A stretch of DNA of 45,167 nucleotides from Desulfobulbaceae bacterium (GTDB lineage Bacteria > Desulfobacterota > Desulfobulbia > Desulfobulbales > Desulfobulbaceae). Shown one piece after another: positions 23,342 through 32,567 of the stretch. The translations under genes and the position numbers were made by a program. The stretch is taken from the NCBI GenBank assembly GCA_026987195.1, contig JALSNC010000117.1, forward strand, positions 1-45,167, read 5' to 3'. How positions within the stretch are numbered: the stretch's first letter is position 1; each line of letters opens with the position of its first letter. The notes under the pieces are model-generated. The model did not search any database and was not told the DNA's origin. It was given only the letters and a program-made list of their open reading frames with translations.

Positions 23342-24867
23342 TGGCGCGGATGTCGGCCCGGGAACGCAAGCTGGCCGAGACCCTGACCAGCCCCGTCCTC
23401 TGGGGCCAGGGATACCTGCGCAACCGGGACGGCAGCCCGCGCGTCTACTGGCCGCACCAGGTGGAGGACCTGCTCTGCGGGGAGAAGAACATCATCCACC
23501 TCGACGGCCGCGACGTGGGCAAGAGCGTCTGCATCACCACCGACGCGCTGCACTTCGCCTTCACGACCCGGGGCGGCCAGGGGCTCATCGCCGCGCCACA
23601 CCAGGGACACCTCGACACCCTGATCGAGGAGATCGAGTTCCAGCTCGACGCCAATCCCGACCTCATGGCCAGCATCGCGCTCACGAAGTACGGCAAGCCC
23701 AAGATCCACCGCAAGCCCTACTTCCGCCTGGAGTTCACCAACGGCTCGATCCTCTACTTCCGCCCGGCCGGGGCCTACGGCGACGCTTTCCGCTCTCTGC
23801 ACGTGGACCGCGTGTGGGTGGACGAAGGGGCGTGGCTTACGGAGAAGGCGTGGAAGGCCCTGCGCCAGTGCCTGAAGTCGGGCGGGAAGCTGCGCATCTA
23901 CTCCACGCCGAACGGGATGCGGAACACCACCTACTACCGCCTCACCACCTCGACGCAGTTCAAGGTGTTCCGCTGGCCCTCGTGGCTCAACCCGAACTGG
24001 ACCGAGGAACGCGAGGCCGAGCTGCTGGAGTTCTACGGGGGCCGGGACAGCGCCGGCTGGCAGCACGAGGTCGCCGGCGAGCACGGGAAACCCTCCTACG
24101 GCGCCTTCAACATCGAACACCTGAACCTCTGCCGGCAGGAGGTGCTCGAGTACCAGAAGGTGGTCATTACCGGCGAGGAGATGCGTGACTGCGGCACCGA
24201 AGAGGAGGCCCACGACCGCCTGGAGATGCTGCTCAACCTCACGCCGCAGACCGGCGTGTTCTGGATCGGGGGCGACTTGGGCTACACCAATGATCCCACG
24301 GAGATCGTGGTCTTCCGCGAGCAGGAAGTCGGCGAGCGCCCGGTCCTGAGAATGGTCCTTCGGATCCACATGGAGCGCGTGGCCTACCCGCACATCGCCC
24401 AGGCCATCGCCCTGCTCGAACGTTACTTCACCCCGACCGGCATCGGCGTGGACAACGGCGGCAACGGCCTGGCGGTGGTGCAGGAGCTCCTGACGCTGGA
24501 CAAGTACAAGCCCCTCCAGCTCGAGGGGCGGCTGCGGGGCTACGATTTCGGCGGGATGACGACCCTGGCGGTGCGCGACGGCCGCGAGGTGAAGAAGCGC
24601 ACCAAGGAGCTCATGACCAGCCTCATCAACGGCGCCCTGCAGAGACGACAGATCGTCTTCCCGGTGGACGACCTGGAGATCGAGGACCAGTTCACGACGC
24701 ACACCTACACCCTGCACAACGGTCGGGTGGTCTACTCGAAGGGCAACGACCACATCATCGACGCGGTCCGCTGCGCCATGCTGGTCCGCGAGCAGGGGCG
24801 CCTCGACCAGGTGGGCGAAGAGACGGTCTGCCTCACCCCGCTCGTCACGGACCCGGTCTTCATCTGA
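23341..24867 (+). CDS. terL: Terminase large subunit
   Basis: 508 residues. The packaging ATPase has a deviant Walker A, GRDVGKS (56-62), and Walker B VWVDEGAW with Asp161-Glu162. The nuclease domain has GGDLGYTND (Asp about 311), GVDNGGNG and HIIDAVRCAM (Asp about 474), the three acidic positions expected of an RNase H-like terminase nuclease. It cuts concatemeric DNA and pumps it into the prohead through the portal encoded just downstream. The length is normal and the frame intact. The stop of the previous gene and this start share one base. Confidence 0.92.
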   Translation: MARMSARERKLAETLTSPVLWGQGYLRNRDGSPRVYWPHQVEDLLCGEKNIIHLDGRDVGKSVCITTDALHFAFTTRGGQGLIAAPHQGHLDTLIEEIEFQLDANPDLMASIALTKYGKPKIHRKPYFRLEFTNGSILYFRPAGAYGDAFRSLHVDRVWVDEGAWLTEKAWKALRQCLKSGGKLRIYSTPNGMRNTTYYRLTTSTQFKVFRWPSWLNPNWTEEREAELLEFYGGRDSAGWQHEVAGEHGKPSYGAFNIEHLNLCRQEVLEYQKVVITGEEMRDCGTEEEAHDRLEMLLNLTPQTGVFWIGGDLGYTNDPTEIVVFREQEVGERPVLRMVLRIHMERVAYPHIAQAIALLERYFTPTGIGVDNGGNGLAVVQELLTLDKYKPLQLEGRLRGYDFGGMTTLAVRDGREVKKRTKELMTSLINGALQRRQIVFPVDDLEIEDQFTTHTYTLHNGRVVYSKGNDHIIDAVRCAMLVREQGRLDQVGEETVCLTPLVTDPVFI

Positions 24868-24892
24868 GCACGTCGGCCGCGTTCCCCCGTCT

Positions 24893-24922
24893 CCGACGAT
24901 TCTCCGGCGCCTCCGGTAAATG
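24893..24922 (+). promoter_or_regulatory. Phage promoter motif, copy 4
   Basis: CCGAC (24893-24897), 15 bases, then CCGGTAAATG (24913-24922). This is the only copy with a changed downstream half. It is 73 bases before the portal GTG start. Confidence 0.65.
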
Positions 24923-24995
24923 AGCCGTAGGGCGCGGCTTTCGCGCACACGGCGCGAATGTGGCGCTCTCACGGCCAGAAACCGCGAGGTCACCG

Positions 24996-26636
24996 GTGGA
25001 AAGACAAGGCAATCCCCCTCATCCGGAAGAACCGCCCGCCGCGACGGGCGGGGCCGCCGGGCTGCAGGATACGCAGACCCAGGGCGTGCTCGTCGTCCCG
25101 CTGGCGGCGGCCGCGGCCCTGGACCCCTCCGTCTTCAGCCGGGTGAACGCCACCGAGGCCATCCCCTCGACCTGGGAGGAGCGCGCCCGCAAGGCGTGGG
25201 AGTACTACGTCGAGGAGCCGCTGGTGAAGAACTGCGTCAACTCCTGGCGCACCTTCGCCGTAGGCGACGAGATCAAGATCACCAGCGACGACGAGGACGT
25301 GAAGTGGGAGGCGATAGAGCTCGCCGACCGGCTCGGCGTCTCCGCCTTCGTCAAGGACATGATCCTCCAGCTGCTGGTCAAGGGCGATGCCGTCGGTTTC
25401 AAGCGCTACGCCAAGGACGGCAAGGACATCGAGGAGGTCATCTGCGTCAACCCCGTCTCGGTGAAGGTGAAGTACGCCCAGGGCCAGCTGGTCGAGGCGC
25501 GGCAGTACCCGGACGACGGGGGCGGCGAAGGACTGGACCTGCCGGTCGACCAGGTGCTCCACCTCAAGTGGGATGCTCCCGCCTTCTCCCCGCGGGGCAA
25601 CTCGCTGGTCCTGCCCGCGTTCCAGTCCATCGAGCTGCTCCGGGACTACCGCCGCGCCGAGCAGGCCATCGCCAAGCGCTGGGCCACCCCGTTCCGCCTG
25701 CTCAAGGTGGGCGGGGCCTTCGGCCAGAAGATGGTCATGCCCGACCAGAAGATGCTCGAGCAGGTCCGCGACATGGTCAACAAGATGGACCTCAAGAGCG
25801 GCCTGGTCGTGCCCTTCTACGTCACGGTGGAGACCCACGGCACCGAGGGCCAGGTCCTCAACGTCGAGGACAAGGTCAAGGAGGTGAAAGAGGACATCGT
25901 CGTCGCCCTGGGGCTCTCGCGTTCCCTGGTCACCGGCGACGGGCCGAACTTCGCCACCGCCTCGGTGAGCCTGCAGAAGATGCTGGTGATGATCCGGGAG
26001 ATCAAGCAGGCCGCCCGCGACATCCTCGCCTGGGTCTTCGACGACTGGCTGGAGCTCAGGGGCTACAAGGACAAGACGCTCCAGTTCCTCTTCAACGACC
26101 TCGACCCGTCGGACGCGGTGGACTTCAAGCGCCTGCTCATCGAGCTGTACGACCGCAAGCTCATCAGCCGCTCCAGCCTCCAGCTCAAGATGGACCTCGA
26201 CCCGGACATCGAGGCGGCCAACCGTGAGAACGAGCGCAAGTCGGTGGACCTGCTCGACGAGAAGCAGGTCAAGCCCATCGTGGACATGGTCATGGCCGGC
26301 ATCATGAGCGTGGAGACCGCCCAGGAGATGCTGGGGCTGGACCGGGAGAAGAACCGCGCCGGCGCCGGCCGCGCGGAAGGTTCGTGGGGCGGCCCGTTCG
26401 CCAGGGCGGACACGGCGGACGAGGTGTGCGACGCCTGCATCCATTTCGACGAGGCGCGGAACTTCTGCCGCGTGCACCGGGCGGAGACGACCTTCGATTC
26501 GTCCGTCTGCCGGTTCTTCGACCCAAGGACGCCCGCCCAGGCGGCTCCGGAAGAGGCCGGCGGCGGCGACGTCCCGGCCGCATCCCCCGCACCCGGCAGC
26601 GCGGCTTCGGCACCGTGCCGGGAGTGCGGGTCGTGA
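24996..26636 (+). CDS. Portal protein with a C-terminal Cys-rich extension
   Basis: 546 residues from GTG 24996, chosen for GAGGTC just upstream; GTG 24960 is an in-frame alternative. The core (EYYVEEPLVKNCVNSWRTFAV, RYAKDGKDIEEVICVNPVSV, ILAWVFDDWLELRGYKDKT) and its place between TerL and the MuF-type protein identify the portal. By family it forms the dodecameric ring at the capsid vertex that takes DNA from the terminase and later binds the tail. The C-terminus has an unusual four-Cys segment (CDACIHFD...NFCRVH...SVCRFFDP), possibly a zinc knuckle. The stop overlaps the next start (GTGA). Confidence 0.85.
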   Translation: MERQGNPPHPEEPPAATGGAAGLQDTQTQGVLVVPLAAAAALDPSVFSRVNATEAIPSTWEERARKAWEYYVEEPLVKNCVNSWRTFAVGDEIKITSDDEDVKWEAIELADRLGVSAFVKDMILQLLVKGDAVGFKRYAKDGKDIEEVICVNPVSVKVKYAQGQLVEARQYPDDGGGEGLDLPVDQVLHLKWDAPAFSPRGNSLVLPAFQSIELLRDYRRAEQAIAKRWATPFRLLKVGGAFGQKMVMPDQKMLEQVRDMVNKMDLKSGLVVPFYVTVETHGTEGQVLNVEDKVKEVKEDIVVALGLSRSLVTGDGPNFATASVSLQKMLVMIREIKQAARDILAWVFDDWLELRGYKDKTLQFLFNDLDPSDAVDFKRLLIELYDRKLISRSSLQLKMDLDPDIEAANRENERKSVDLLDEKQVKPIVDMVMAGIMSVETAQEMLGLDREKNRAGAGRAEGSWGGPFARADTADEVCDACIHFDEARNFCRVHRAETTFDSSVCRFFDPRTPAQAAPEEAGGGDVPAASPAPGSAASAPCRECGS

Positions 26637-29600
26637 TCGGGGCGCTGGCTGCACGGAAACCCCTCTCCCAGGCCGAGGCCATCCGGCGCGCCACGGAACG
26701 GAGCGTCCGCGCCCGCAACCTCTACACCGAACAGGTGGTGGCCGAGCTGACCCGTGCGCTCGCCGAAGCCGAGGAGCAGGTCCGCCGGGCCATCCTCCAT
26801 TACAAGAGCCTCGGCTCCCTCCCGGACAACAAGCTCGCCGCTCTGGAAGGGCTCAGGAAGCTCGACGCCGAGTTGCGGGAGATCATGCGCACGCTCCGCC
26901 GGGAGCAGACGCTGACGTTCCGCAGGACGGCCCGGGAAGCGTTCCGTCTCGGCATCCGCCGCGGCATCGACGAGCTCGCGCTGGCCCGGATGCCCTTCTA
27001 CCGGGACCTCACCCCGGAGGGCATCGATAAGCTCGCCACCCGCGTGTTCACCCTGGTGGACACCGACGCCCTGGACTTCATGGCCAACTACAACCTGGTG
27101 CTGGCCGGTGACGTCCACCGGGAACTGGCCGACGGCATCAAGCGCGCCGTGTTCTCCGGGATCGCCACCGGCAAGGGCGTCGAGGACATCGTCAGAGATC
27201 TCGGCCGCGTCGTGAAGGACCCGGAGTCCTTCCGGCACGCGGGTTCCAGGGTGTTCAGCAAGGCGCAGTACCGGATGGAGGTCATCGCCCGCACCGAGGT
27301 GCTGCGCGCCCACAACCAGGGACGGATCAAGTTCCACCGCCGGGTCGGGGTCCGGAAGCTCGAATGGATGACCATGGAAGACGAGCGGGTCTGCCCGGTA
27401 TGCGGCCCGCTGGACGGCAAGGTCTTCGACACCGACCGCTTCCCCCCGCAGCCCGCGCATCCCAACTGCCGCTGCACCAGCGTCGTGGCCTGGCCCCTGG
27501 TGATATGCGGCGGAGAGCTGGGGGCCAAGGCGGCGGCCGAACCCGCCGCGTGCATCCTTCCGCCCCACGCCATCGAAGAGCAGGCGAAAGCGAAGGCCGA
27601 GGAGAACGCCAAGCTCAAGGCCGCCTTCGAGAGCGGCCAGATCGCGGACCTGAACACCCTCACCGTGAAACAGCTCCAGACGCTGGCCAAGCAGAACGGC
27701 GTCTCCATCGCTCGCACGAAGGCTGAATTCATCAAGCTGCTGGACCAGGTCGAGCCCGGGGTGGACCACTCGACCCTCTCGGGCGCGGCGCTCAAGGCGA
27801 AGCTTAAGCAGCACAAGATCGGCCTGCTGCGCTCCAAGGACGAGCTGGTCAAGCTCCTGGCGGAGAAGCAGGCCTCCCTGAAACAGGCCCAGCAGCTGGC
27901 GGAGCAGTTGAAGAAGGTCCCGGCGCCGGGCGGGCTGCAGGACCTGACGGTGGCCGAGCTCAAGGAGATGGCCAAGGCCAAGGGCATCTCCCTCAACATG
28001 ACCAAGCAGGACGTGATCGAGCTGCTGGACGAGCTGGAGCCGGGCGTGGACCACTCGAATCTCTCGGGCAAGGCCCTCATCGCGGCCAAGAAGAAACACC
28101 ACATCGGCCCCCTCAAGAACAAGCAGCAACTCATCAAGGCCCTGCAGAAGGCCGCCGGCGAGGAACTGGCCGAGAAGGCCAAGCAGGAAGCGGTCGAGGC
28201 CGCCAAGAAAGAAGCGCTCAAGAAGGCGAAAGACACCCTCGAGCAGGCGGCCGCGAAGGTGGTCGTGCCCGAGACGCCGGCGGGATACGCCGACTTCCTG
28301 TCCGCCGTCAAGGAGGCGGAATCGGCGCTCGCCGGGGGAGCCGGACTGCCCCAGGAACTCCTCGAGGCCCACGCCAAGGAGATCGCCCTCAAGAAGAAGC
28401 TCTTCCACGACCAGGTCGCGGCCATGAAGGTCGGCGACCTCAAGACCCTGGCCAAGGAGACCAAGCTCAAGCACTGGCAATGGGCGAACAAGGACGAGCT
28501 GGTCACCCTCTTCACCGAGACCGACCCGGCCAAGGTGGAGGCGGCCAAGGCCGGCATCGAGAAGAAGCACGCGGCGTGGCTGGAGAAGCACGGCGGCAAG
28601 AAGAAGGCTCCGAAGCCCAAGCCGGCGAAGAAACAGCCTCCGCCCCCGGAACCGCCGCCGGCCGCGGAACCCGTCTTCGCCAAGAAGGGGTCGGAGTTCG
28701 AGGCGGTGGACGCCGCGTGGCGCGAGAAAGGAAAGCCGGAGAACTTCAAGTTCGCCGGCAAGGCCCAAGTGGGCGGAGCGCACGCCAAGGAGTTCTGGAC
28801 CGACGAGACCGGCGCCAGGTGGTTGTTCAAGCCGGTCGAGCGGTCCGGGGACGAGTTCATCGCCCACGGCGAGGAGGCGGCCTACAAGATCGGACGGCTC
28901 ATCGACCCGGACGCCATCGAGGTCCGTACCATCCGGCTGAACGGCCGGCTGGGCTCCATCCAGAGGTGGCGGACCGACCTGAAGAGCCGGTTCGATTTCG
29001 CCGGCGTGGACCCGGTCGACCTCACCACGCTCGAAATCGAGCAGATCCAGCGGGAGCACGTGATCGACTGGCTGATCTCGAACCACGACGGTCACGCGAA
29101 GCAGTTCCTGCGGGCCAGGGACGGGAAGGTCTACGGCATCGACAAGGGGCAGCTCTTCAAGTACCTGGGCGAGGACCGCCTCTCCATCGACTACCACCCG
29201 AACGCCCGCTACGGCGAGCAGGAGCCCTTCTACAACACGCTCTTCCGCGCCGTCAAAGAGGGCAAGGTCGAGGTCGACCCCTCGGTGACGCTGCGCTACA
29301 TCCGCGAGGTCGAGAAGATCCCGGACGAGGACTACCTGGCCATCCTGCGACCCTACGCTGAAGGCCGTTTCGGCCGGGACGAGGCGCGCAAGCAGGCCTT
29401 CTACGAGACGGCCCTGGCGCGCAAGCGCAACCTGCGGCGGGATTTCGAGGCCTTTTATGCGGACGTCCTGGGCAGGAAGGACTTCCGCTTCGAGGACGTC
29501 CTGGAGGCCGTTCCCAAGGGGAAGCTGGGTCCGGCCGAGGAAGCGCTCCTCGAGGAGGTGCGTTCACTCGGGTGGCAAGGCAAGGTGCTGCCCTTCGACG

Positions 29601-31201
29601 AGGACGACATCGAGGACCAGAACGCCCTGGTCTTCGTGGAGACCTTCAAGGGCCGCAAGCGCACGGTGGTGAAGATGAAGGTCCGCCCCGAGGCGGAGGA
29701 GAAACTGCTCGCCGCCCTGCGCAAGGCGGGCATCGACACGGCGGCGGCGCGGGTGGGTGAGCCGCTCCCGGAGGACCTCTTCGCAAACGACATCCTCGCC
29801 GCGGTGAAGACCGTCAACCACCACGCCCAGGACCACAAGTACAACCAGGCGACCCTCAAGAAGGCCGCGGACCACCTGAAGGCCCTCAGGCGGTTGAGCG
29901 CGTCGGACGACCCGGACGTGCGGGAGATGGCGCAGACCTATATCGGGTGGATCGAGAAGGTCCAGCAGGCGGCCCGCGACAAGAAGCCCATCGACGAGCG
30001 TTTCGAGACCTACCTGAAGAAGCGCGCCACCCGCAAGAGGAAGCCGAAGGACGTCCCGTTCACCGTGCGGCGCACGAAGGTGCTCCAGCCCAGGCGGGAA
30101 CTCAGGGGCGGCGAACTCGTCGTGGTGGACGAGGCGGCGGACAACTCGGCCCTCTTCCGCGGGCGCAGCATGAAGGCCGGCGAGCAGTACGAGATCGACT
30201 TCGGCGACGGGGTGCGCGCGGTCTACCGCCCCTGGTCGGAGAAGAACCTCTACGCCCAGCGGGGCGAGTTCGAGCTGATCCTCCCGGACCGTCCCGACGC
30301 CAAGAGCCTCGAGCGGGCCCTGGATCACATGGAATCTCTCGGTCTCAAGGCCGGGGCGGCCACACCGCAGGACGCGGAGCTGCTCTATCTCCACAAGCAG
30401 GCCTATCTGACCAAGGTGGACCGGGATCCGGAGTACAGGCGCCTGATCAAGGAGCTGGACCGCCGCGCGGCGAGCAAGGAGGAGCGCATCCGGGAGATGC
30501 GCGGTTTCTGGGAGCGGCGCCTCGGCGTGAAGGACCTGACCCGGATGCCAGGCTACAACCCCATGGGCGAGTACCAGCTGGCCTTCAAGGATCCGGGGAA
30601 GCGGGCCGGCTACAGGCACCAGTACCGTTTCGACATCTCGGACGAGGATCTGGAGAGACAGATGAAGGGCTACGGCCTCTACCACCGGCTTACCAACGGC
30701 GACGACCTGCCGTCCTTCATCGACACGGTGCTGGAGAACAACGGCGCGATGGTGAGCACGGTGGAGAAGCTGCGCGCCGGCATCCCCGTCGGGGGCATGT
30801 CGCCGGAGGCGGACATGGACACCGGCGGGGCCACGTACTTCTTCACCCGCATCCGGAAGCTCCCCACCGCCGGGGGATCGCGGGAGACCGGGCTCTACTT
30901 CAAGAAGCGGCTCCTGCGCCGCATGGACGCCATCAGTTACGACCACGACGCCTTCGGCCGGGTGCGTGACGACTACGTCTCCAGCCACCGCGGGAGCACG
31001 CCGGCGGAATGGAAGAAGTTCGCAAGGCGGAGCAGCAACGAGACGATCTTCAAGTACTCGGTCACCCTGCTCGACAACATCGACGTGATCGTCGTGGGGA
31101 GCGAGCGGGAGAAGCGGCGGCTGCTGGATGTGTTCCGGAAGCGCAGGATATCCAGGCTGCCCGACGGCCGGAAGGTCGAGGACATCATCCTGGTGAGGTG
31201 A
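26633..31201 (+). CDS. Giant MuF-type head protein with repeat, kinase-like and possible ADP-ribosyltransferase domains
   Basis: 1522 residues from GTG 26633 (GGAG eight bases upstream). Residues 1-290 are a phage Mu gpF-type minor head domain, with the terminal motif CPVCGPLDG (254) and HPNCRC (276-281). About 320-660 hold tandem SAP/HeH-like units (LNTLTVKQLQTLAKQNGVS, LQDLTVAELKEMAKAKGIS, VGDLKTLAKETKLKHW) with GVDHSxLSG repeated 95 residues apart. About 700-920 form a HipA/PI-kinase-like domain: GGAHAKEFW, Lys733 (WLFKP), NHDGHAK (Asp819) and GIDKG (Asp837). The last 190 residues (YHRLT, Arg1352; GGATYFFTRI; NETIFKYSV, Glu1470) resemble an ADP-ribosyltransferase, but weakly. This fits a virion-packaged effector injected with the DNA. 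Confidence 0.85.
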   Translation: MIGALAARKPLSQAEAIRRATERSVRARNLYTEQVVAELTRALAEAEEQVRRAILHYKSLGSLPDNKLAALEGLRKLDAELREIMRTLRREQTLTFRRTAREAFRLGIRRGIDELALARMPFYRDLTPEGIDKLATRVFTLVDTDALDFMANYNLVLAGDVHRELADGIKRAVFSGIATGKGVEDIVRDLGRVVKDPESFRHAGSRVFSKAQYRMEVIARTEVLRAHNQGRIKFHRRVGVRKLEWMTMEDERVCPVCGPLDGKVFDTDRFPPQPAHPNCRCTSVVAWPLVICGGELGAKAAAEPAACILPPHAIEEQAKAKAEENAKLKAAFESGQIADLNTLTVKQLQTLAKQNGVSIARTKAEFIKLLDQVEPGVDHSTLSGAALKAKLKQHKIGLLRSKDELVKLLAEKQASLKQAQQLAEQLKKVPAPGGLQDLTVAELKEMAKAKGISLNMTKQDVIELLDELEPGVDHSNLSGKALIAAKKKHHIGPLKNKQQLIKALQKAAGEELAEKAKQEAVEAAKKEALKKAKDTLEQAAAKVVVPETPAGYADFLSAVKEAESALAGGAGLPQELLEAHAKEIALKKKLFHDQVAAMKVGDLKTLAKETKLKHWQWANKDELVTLFTETDPAKVEAAKAGIEKKHAAWLEKHGGKKKAPKPKPAKKQPPPPEPPPAAEPVFAKKGSEFEAVDAAWREKGKPENFKFAGKAQVGGAHAKEFWTDETGARWLFKPVERSGDEFIAHGEEAAYKIGRLIDPDAIEVRTIRLNGRLGSIQRWRTDLKSRFDFAGVDPVDLTTLEIEQIQREHVIDWLISNHDGHAKQFLRARDGKVYGIDKGQLFKYLGEDRLSIDYHPNARYGEQEPFYNTLFRAVKEGKVEVDPSVTLRYIREVEKIPDEDYLAILRPYAEGRFGRDEARKQAFYETALARKRNLRRDFEAFYADVLGRKDFRFEDVLEAVPKGKLGPAEEALLEEVRSLGWQGKVLPFDEDDIEDQNALVFVETFKGRKRTVVKMKVRPEAEEKLLAALRKAGIDTAAARVGEPLPEDLFANDILAAVKTVNHHAQDHKYNQATLKKAADHLKALRRLSASDDPDVREMAQTYIGWIEKVQQAARDKKPIDERFETYLKKRATRKRKPKDVPFTVRRTKVLQPRRELRGGELVVVDEAADNSALFRGRSMKAGEQYEIDFGDGVRAVYRPWSEKNLYAQRGEFELILPDRPDAKSLERALDHMESLGLKAGAATPQDAELLYLHKQAYLTKVDRDPEYRRLIKELDRRAASKEERIREMRGFWERRLGVKDLTRMPGYNPMGEYQLAFKDPGKRAGYRHQYRFDISDEDLERQMKGYGLYHRLTNGDDLPSFIDTVLENNGAMVSTVEKLRAGIPVGGMSPEADMDTGGATYFFTRIRKLPTAGGSRETGLYFKKRLLRRMDAISYDHDAFGRVRDDYVSSHRGSTPAEWKKFARRSSNETIFKYSVTLLDNIDVIVVGSEREKRRLLDVFRKRRISRLPDGRKVEDIILVR

Positions 31202-31203
31202 CC

Positions 31204-31674
31204 ATGAAGGAATTCATCGAGAAAGAGAAGGCAAGGCTGCAGGCGCTCTTCGAGCCGTTCAACGAGGGCGGCTCGTGGATGGCGCTGATCGAGCCGGGCC
31301 GGGAGCCGGTCCGCCTGGGACTCATCGACGGCTACACGGTGACCCGCGTGGCGCCGCACTTCGACGCCGGGGGCGAGGTCAAGCGGGTGGACTTCTGGCT
31401 CCTCTTCAAGGCGGTGGGCTACGACGAAGGCTTCCAGCACGCGCACACCGTCAAGGTGGTCCGCTGGTCCCAGGAGGACACCTATCTCATCGACCTCACA
31501 GACGACCGGGGCCGGCGTTTCCACGTGGAGCTCGTGTTCCCCGACCAGGAACCGGACCTGGCCGCCGACTGGAGACGCTGGCGGCGGTACAAGTCGGAGA
31601 ACCGGGACCGGTTCGAGCGGATCGACGCGGACCTCCTGGCCGAGCACGTGAGGATCGCGGAGGAATGGGAATGA
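31204..31674 (+). CDS. Small protein downstream of the MuF-type effector
   Basis: 156 residues; ATG three bases after the effector stop, with GGTGAGGTG upstream. The sequence is beta-rich (WMALIEPGREPVRLGLIDGYTV, DTYLIDLTDDRGRRFHVELVF) with a charged helical C-terminus. There is no signal or membrane segment. I do not recognise it. The tight linkage to a toxin-like protein makes an immunity or assembly-chaperone role possible; this is inference from position only. It overlaps the next gene by ATGA. Confidence 0.6.
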   Translation: MKEFIEKEKARLQALFEPFNEGGSWMALIEPGREPVRLGLIDGYTVTRVAPHFDAGGEVKRVDFWLLFKAVGYDEGFQHAHTVKVVRWSQEDTYLIDLTDDRGRRFHVELVFPDQEPDLAADWRRWRRYKSENRDRFERIDADLLAEHVRIAEEWE

Positions 31675-31997
31675 AGCTGCGCTACATGGTCGAGTACGCC
31701 CTGCGCGACCGCATCCGGGAGCCCCGCTACGAGCCCGTCGGCGTCTGGGTCCAGGGTCCGGGGCCCGGCCTGGATCTCGTGATCGAGTTCCTGCCCGGGA
31801 ACACCGAGGCCCGCGAGGAAGCCGAGTGGATCGTCAACCGCCTGGTGGAAAACGAGGTCAGGACCCTCCCGGACGACTTCCTGGCCTACCATCAGGCCAC
31901 CCTTTCCCCGTACCGCGGCATGCGCGGACAGGTCATAGAAACGAATGAATTCGATTCTGCGGAAGAGTGCGCTCGAAGAATCTTGTCGAAGTTATGA
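31671..31997 (+). CDS. Small unknown protein at the end of the portal/MuF operon
   Basis: 108 residues, starting in the previous stop. The sequence reads like a small alpha/beta protein (KLRYMVEYALRDRIREPRYE, GPGLDLVIEFLPGNTEAREE, AEWIVNRLVENEVRTLPDDF). No family is recognised. The last bases of the gene and the following 35 bases are noticeably AT-richer, marking the border with the cargo operon, whose end faces it at 32034. Confidence 0.6.
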   Translation: MKLRYMVEYALRDRIREPRYEPVGVWVQGPGPGLDLVIEFLPGNTEAREEAEWIVNRLVENEVRTLPDDFLAYHQATLSPYRGMRGQVIETNEFDSAEECARRILSKL

Positions 31998-32033
31998 TAT
32001 GTTATTATGGCGTTTGTAGCAGTGTGATTTCAT

Positions 32034-32567
32034 TCATATACACTCAACACTCTTGCCATTAGCTACAGAGGATCTCCCATTATTGGGCTGTGCAAGTATT
32101 TCTATTTGTGAGGGGCTCTCATATATACGCCACCCGTTTCGATCTTTCTTGGAGATCCAAAACGGTTCGACTTCTTTGACATTGTGAAGGTATATAAAGG
32201 TAGCATATTTAGCACCTCTTTTCTGCTTCCAAAACTCATGGTTTGCTTGTATTAGATCATTGAACGCAGCTTTCAGCACATCAACTTTCTGTACATTCAA
32301 ATCGGAGTAGAAACGTACTCTTTCTGCCTGCGCAATTCCCACCACAGGTCCGCCTGACTTCTTGAAAAGAATTGTATCACCTTCTCGGATTTTCCCATAT
32401 GGTACATGTCTGAAAACCGAAAAGCGCGTTTCTATGCTTTTCTTGCCTGCTAGAATAAGTCTTGCAGTATGTGAATCCACTATAGCTACGTGTATTCGGC
32501 CTCCTGCTCTATCATGCAAGCACCCTATTGAATTCCTGTAAACGTCTATGATTTCATTCGAGGTCAT
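32034..32567 (-). CDS. ASCH/PUA-like domain protein of the AT-rich cargo operon
   Basis: 177 residues. The ASCH-type core is at about 25-90: VDSHTARLILAGKKSIETRFSVFRHVPYG and REGDTILFKKSGGPVVGIAQAERVRFY (given in parts: GKKSIETRFS, GDTILFKKSGGPVVGIAQ). ASCH domains belong to the PUA superfamily and bind RNA or modified bases. The C-terminal part (WISKKDRNGWRIYESPSQIEIL) closes the fold. It is the last gene of a four-gene minus-strand operon, overlapping the methyltransferase gene by 14 bases. It could recognise the product made by the upstream enzymes, which is inference from context. Confidence 0.8.
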   Translation of the reverse strand: MTSNEIIDVYRNSIGCLHDRAGGRIHVAIVDSHTARLILAGKKSIETRFSVFRHVPYGKIREGDTILFKKSGGPVVGIAQAERVRFYSDLNVQKVDVLKAAFNDLIQANHEFWKQKRGAKYATFIYLHNVKEVEPFWISKKDRNGWRIYESPSQIEILAQPNNGRSSVANGKSVECI

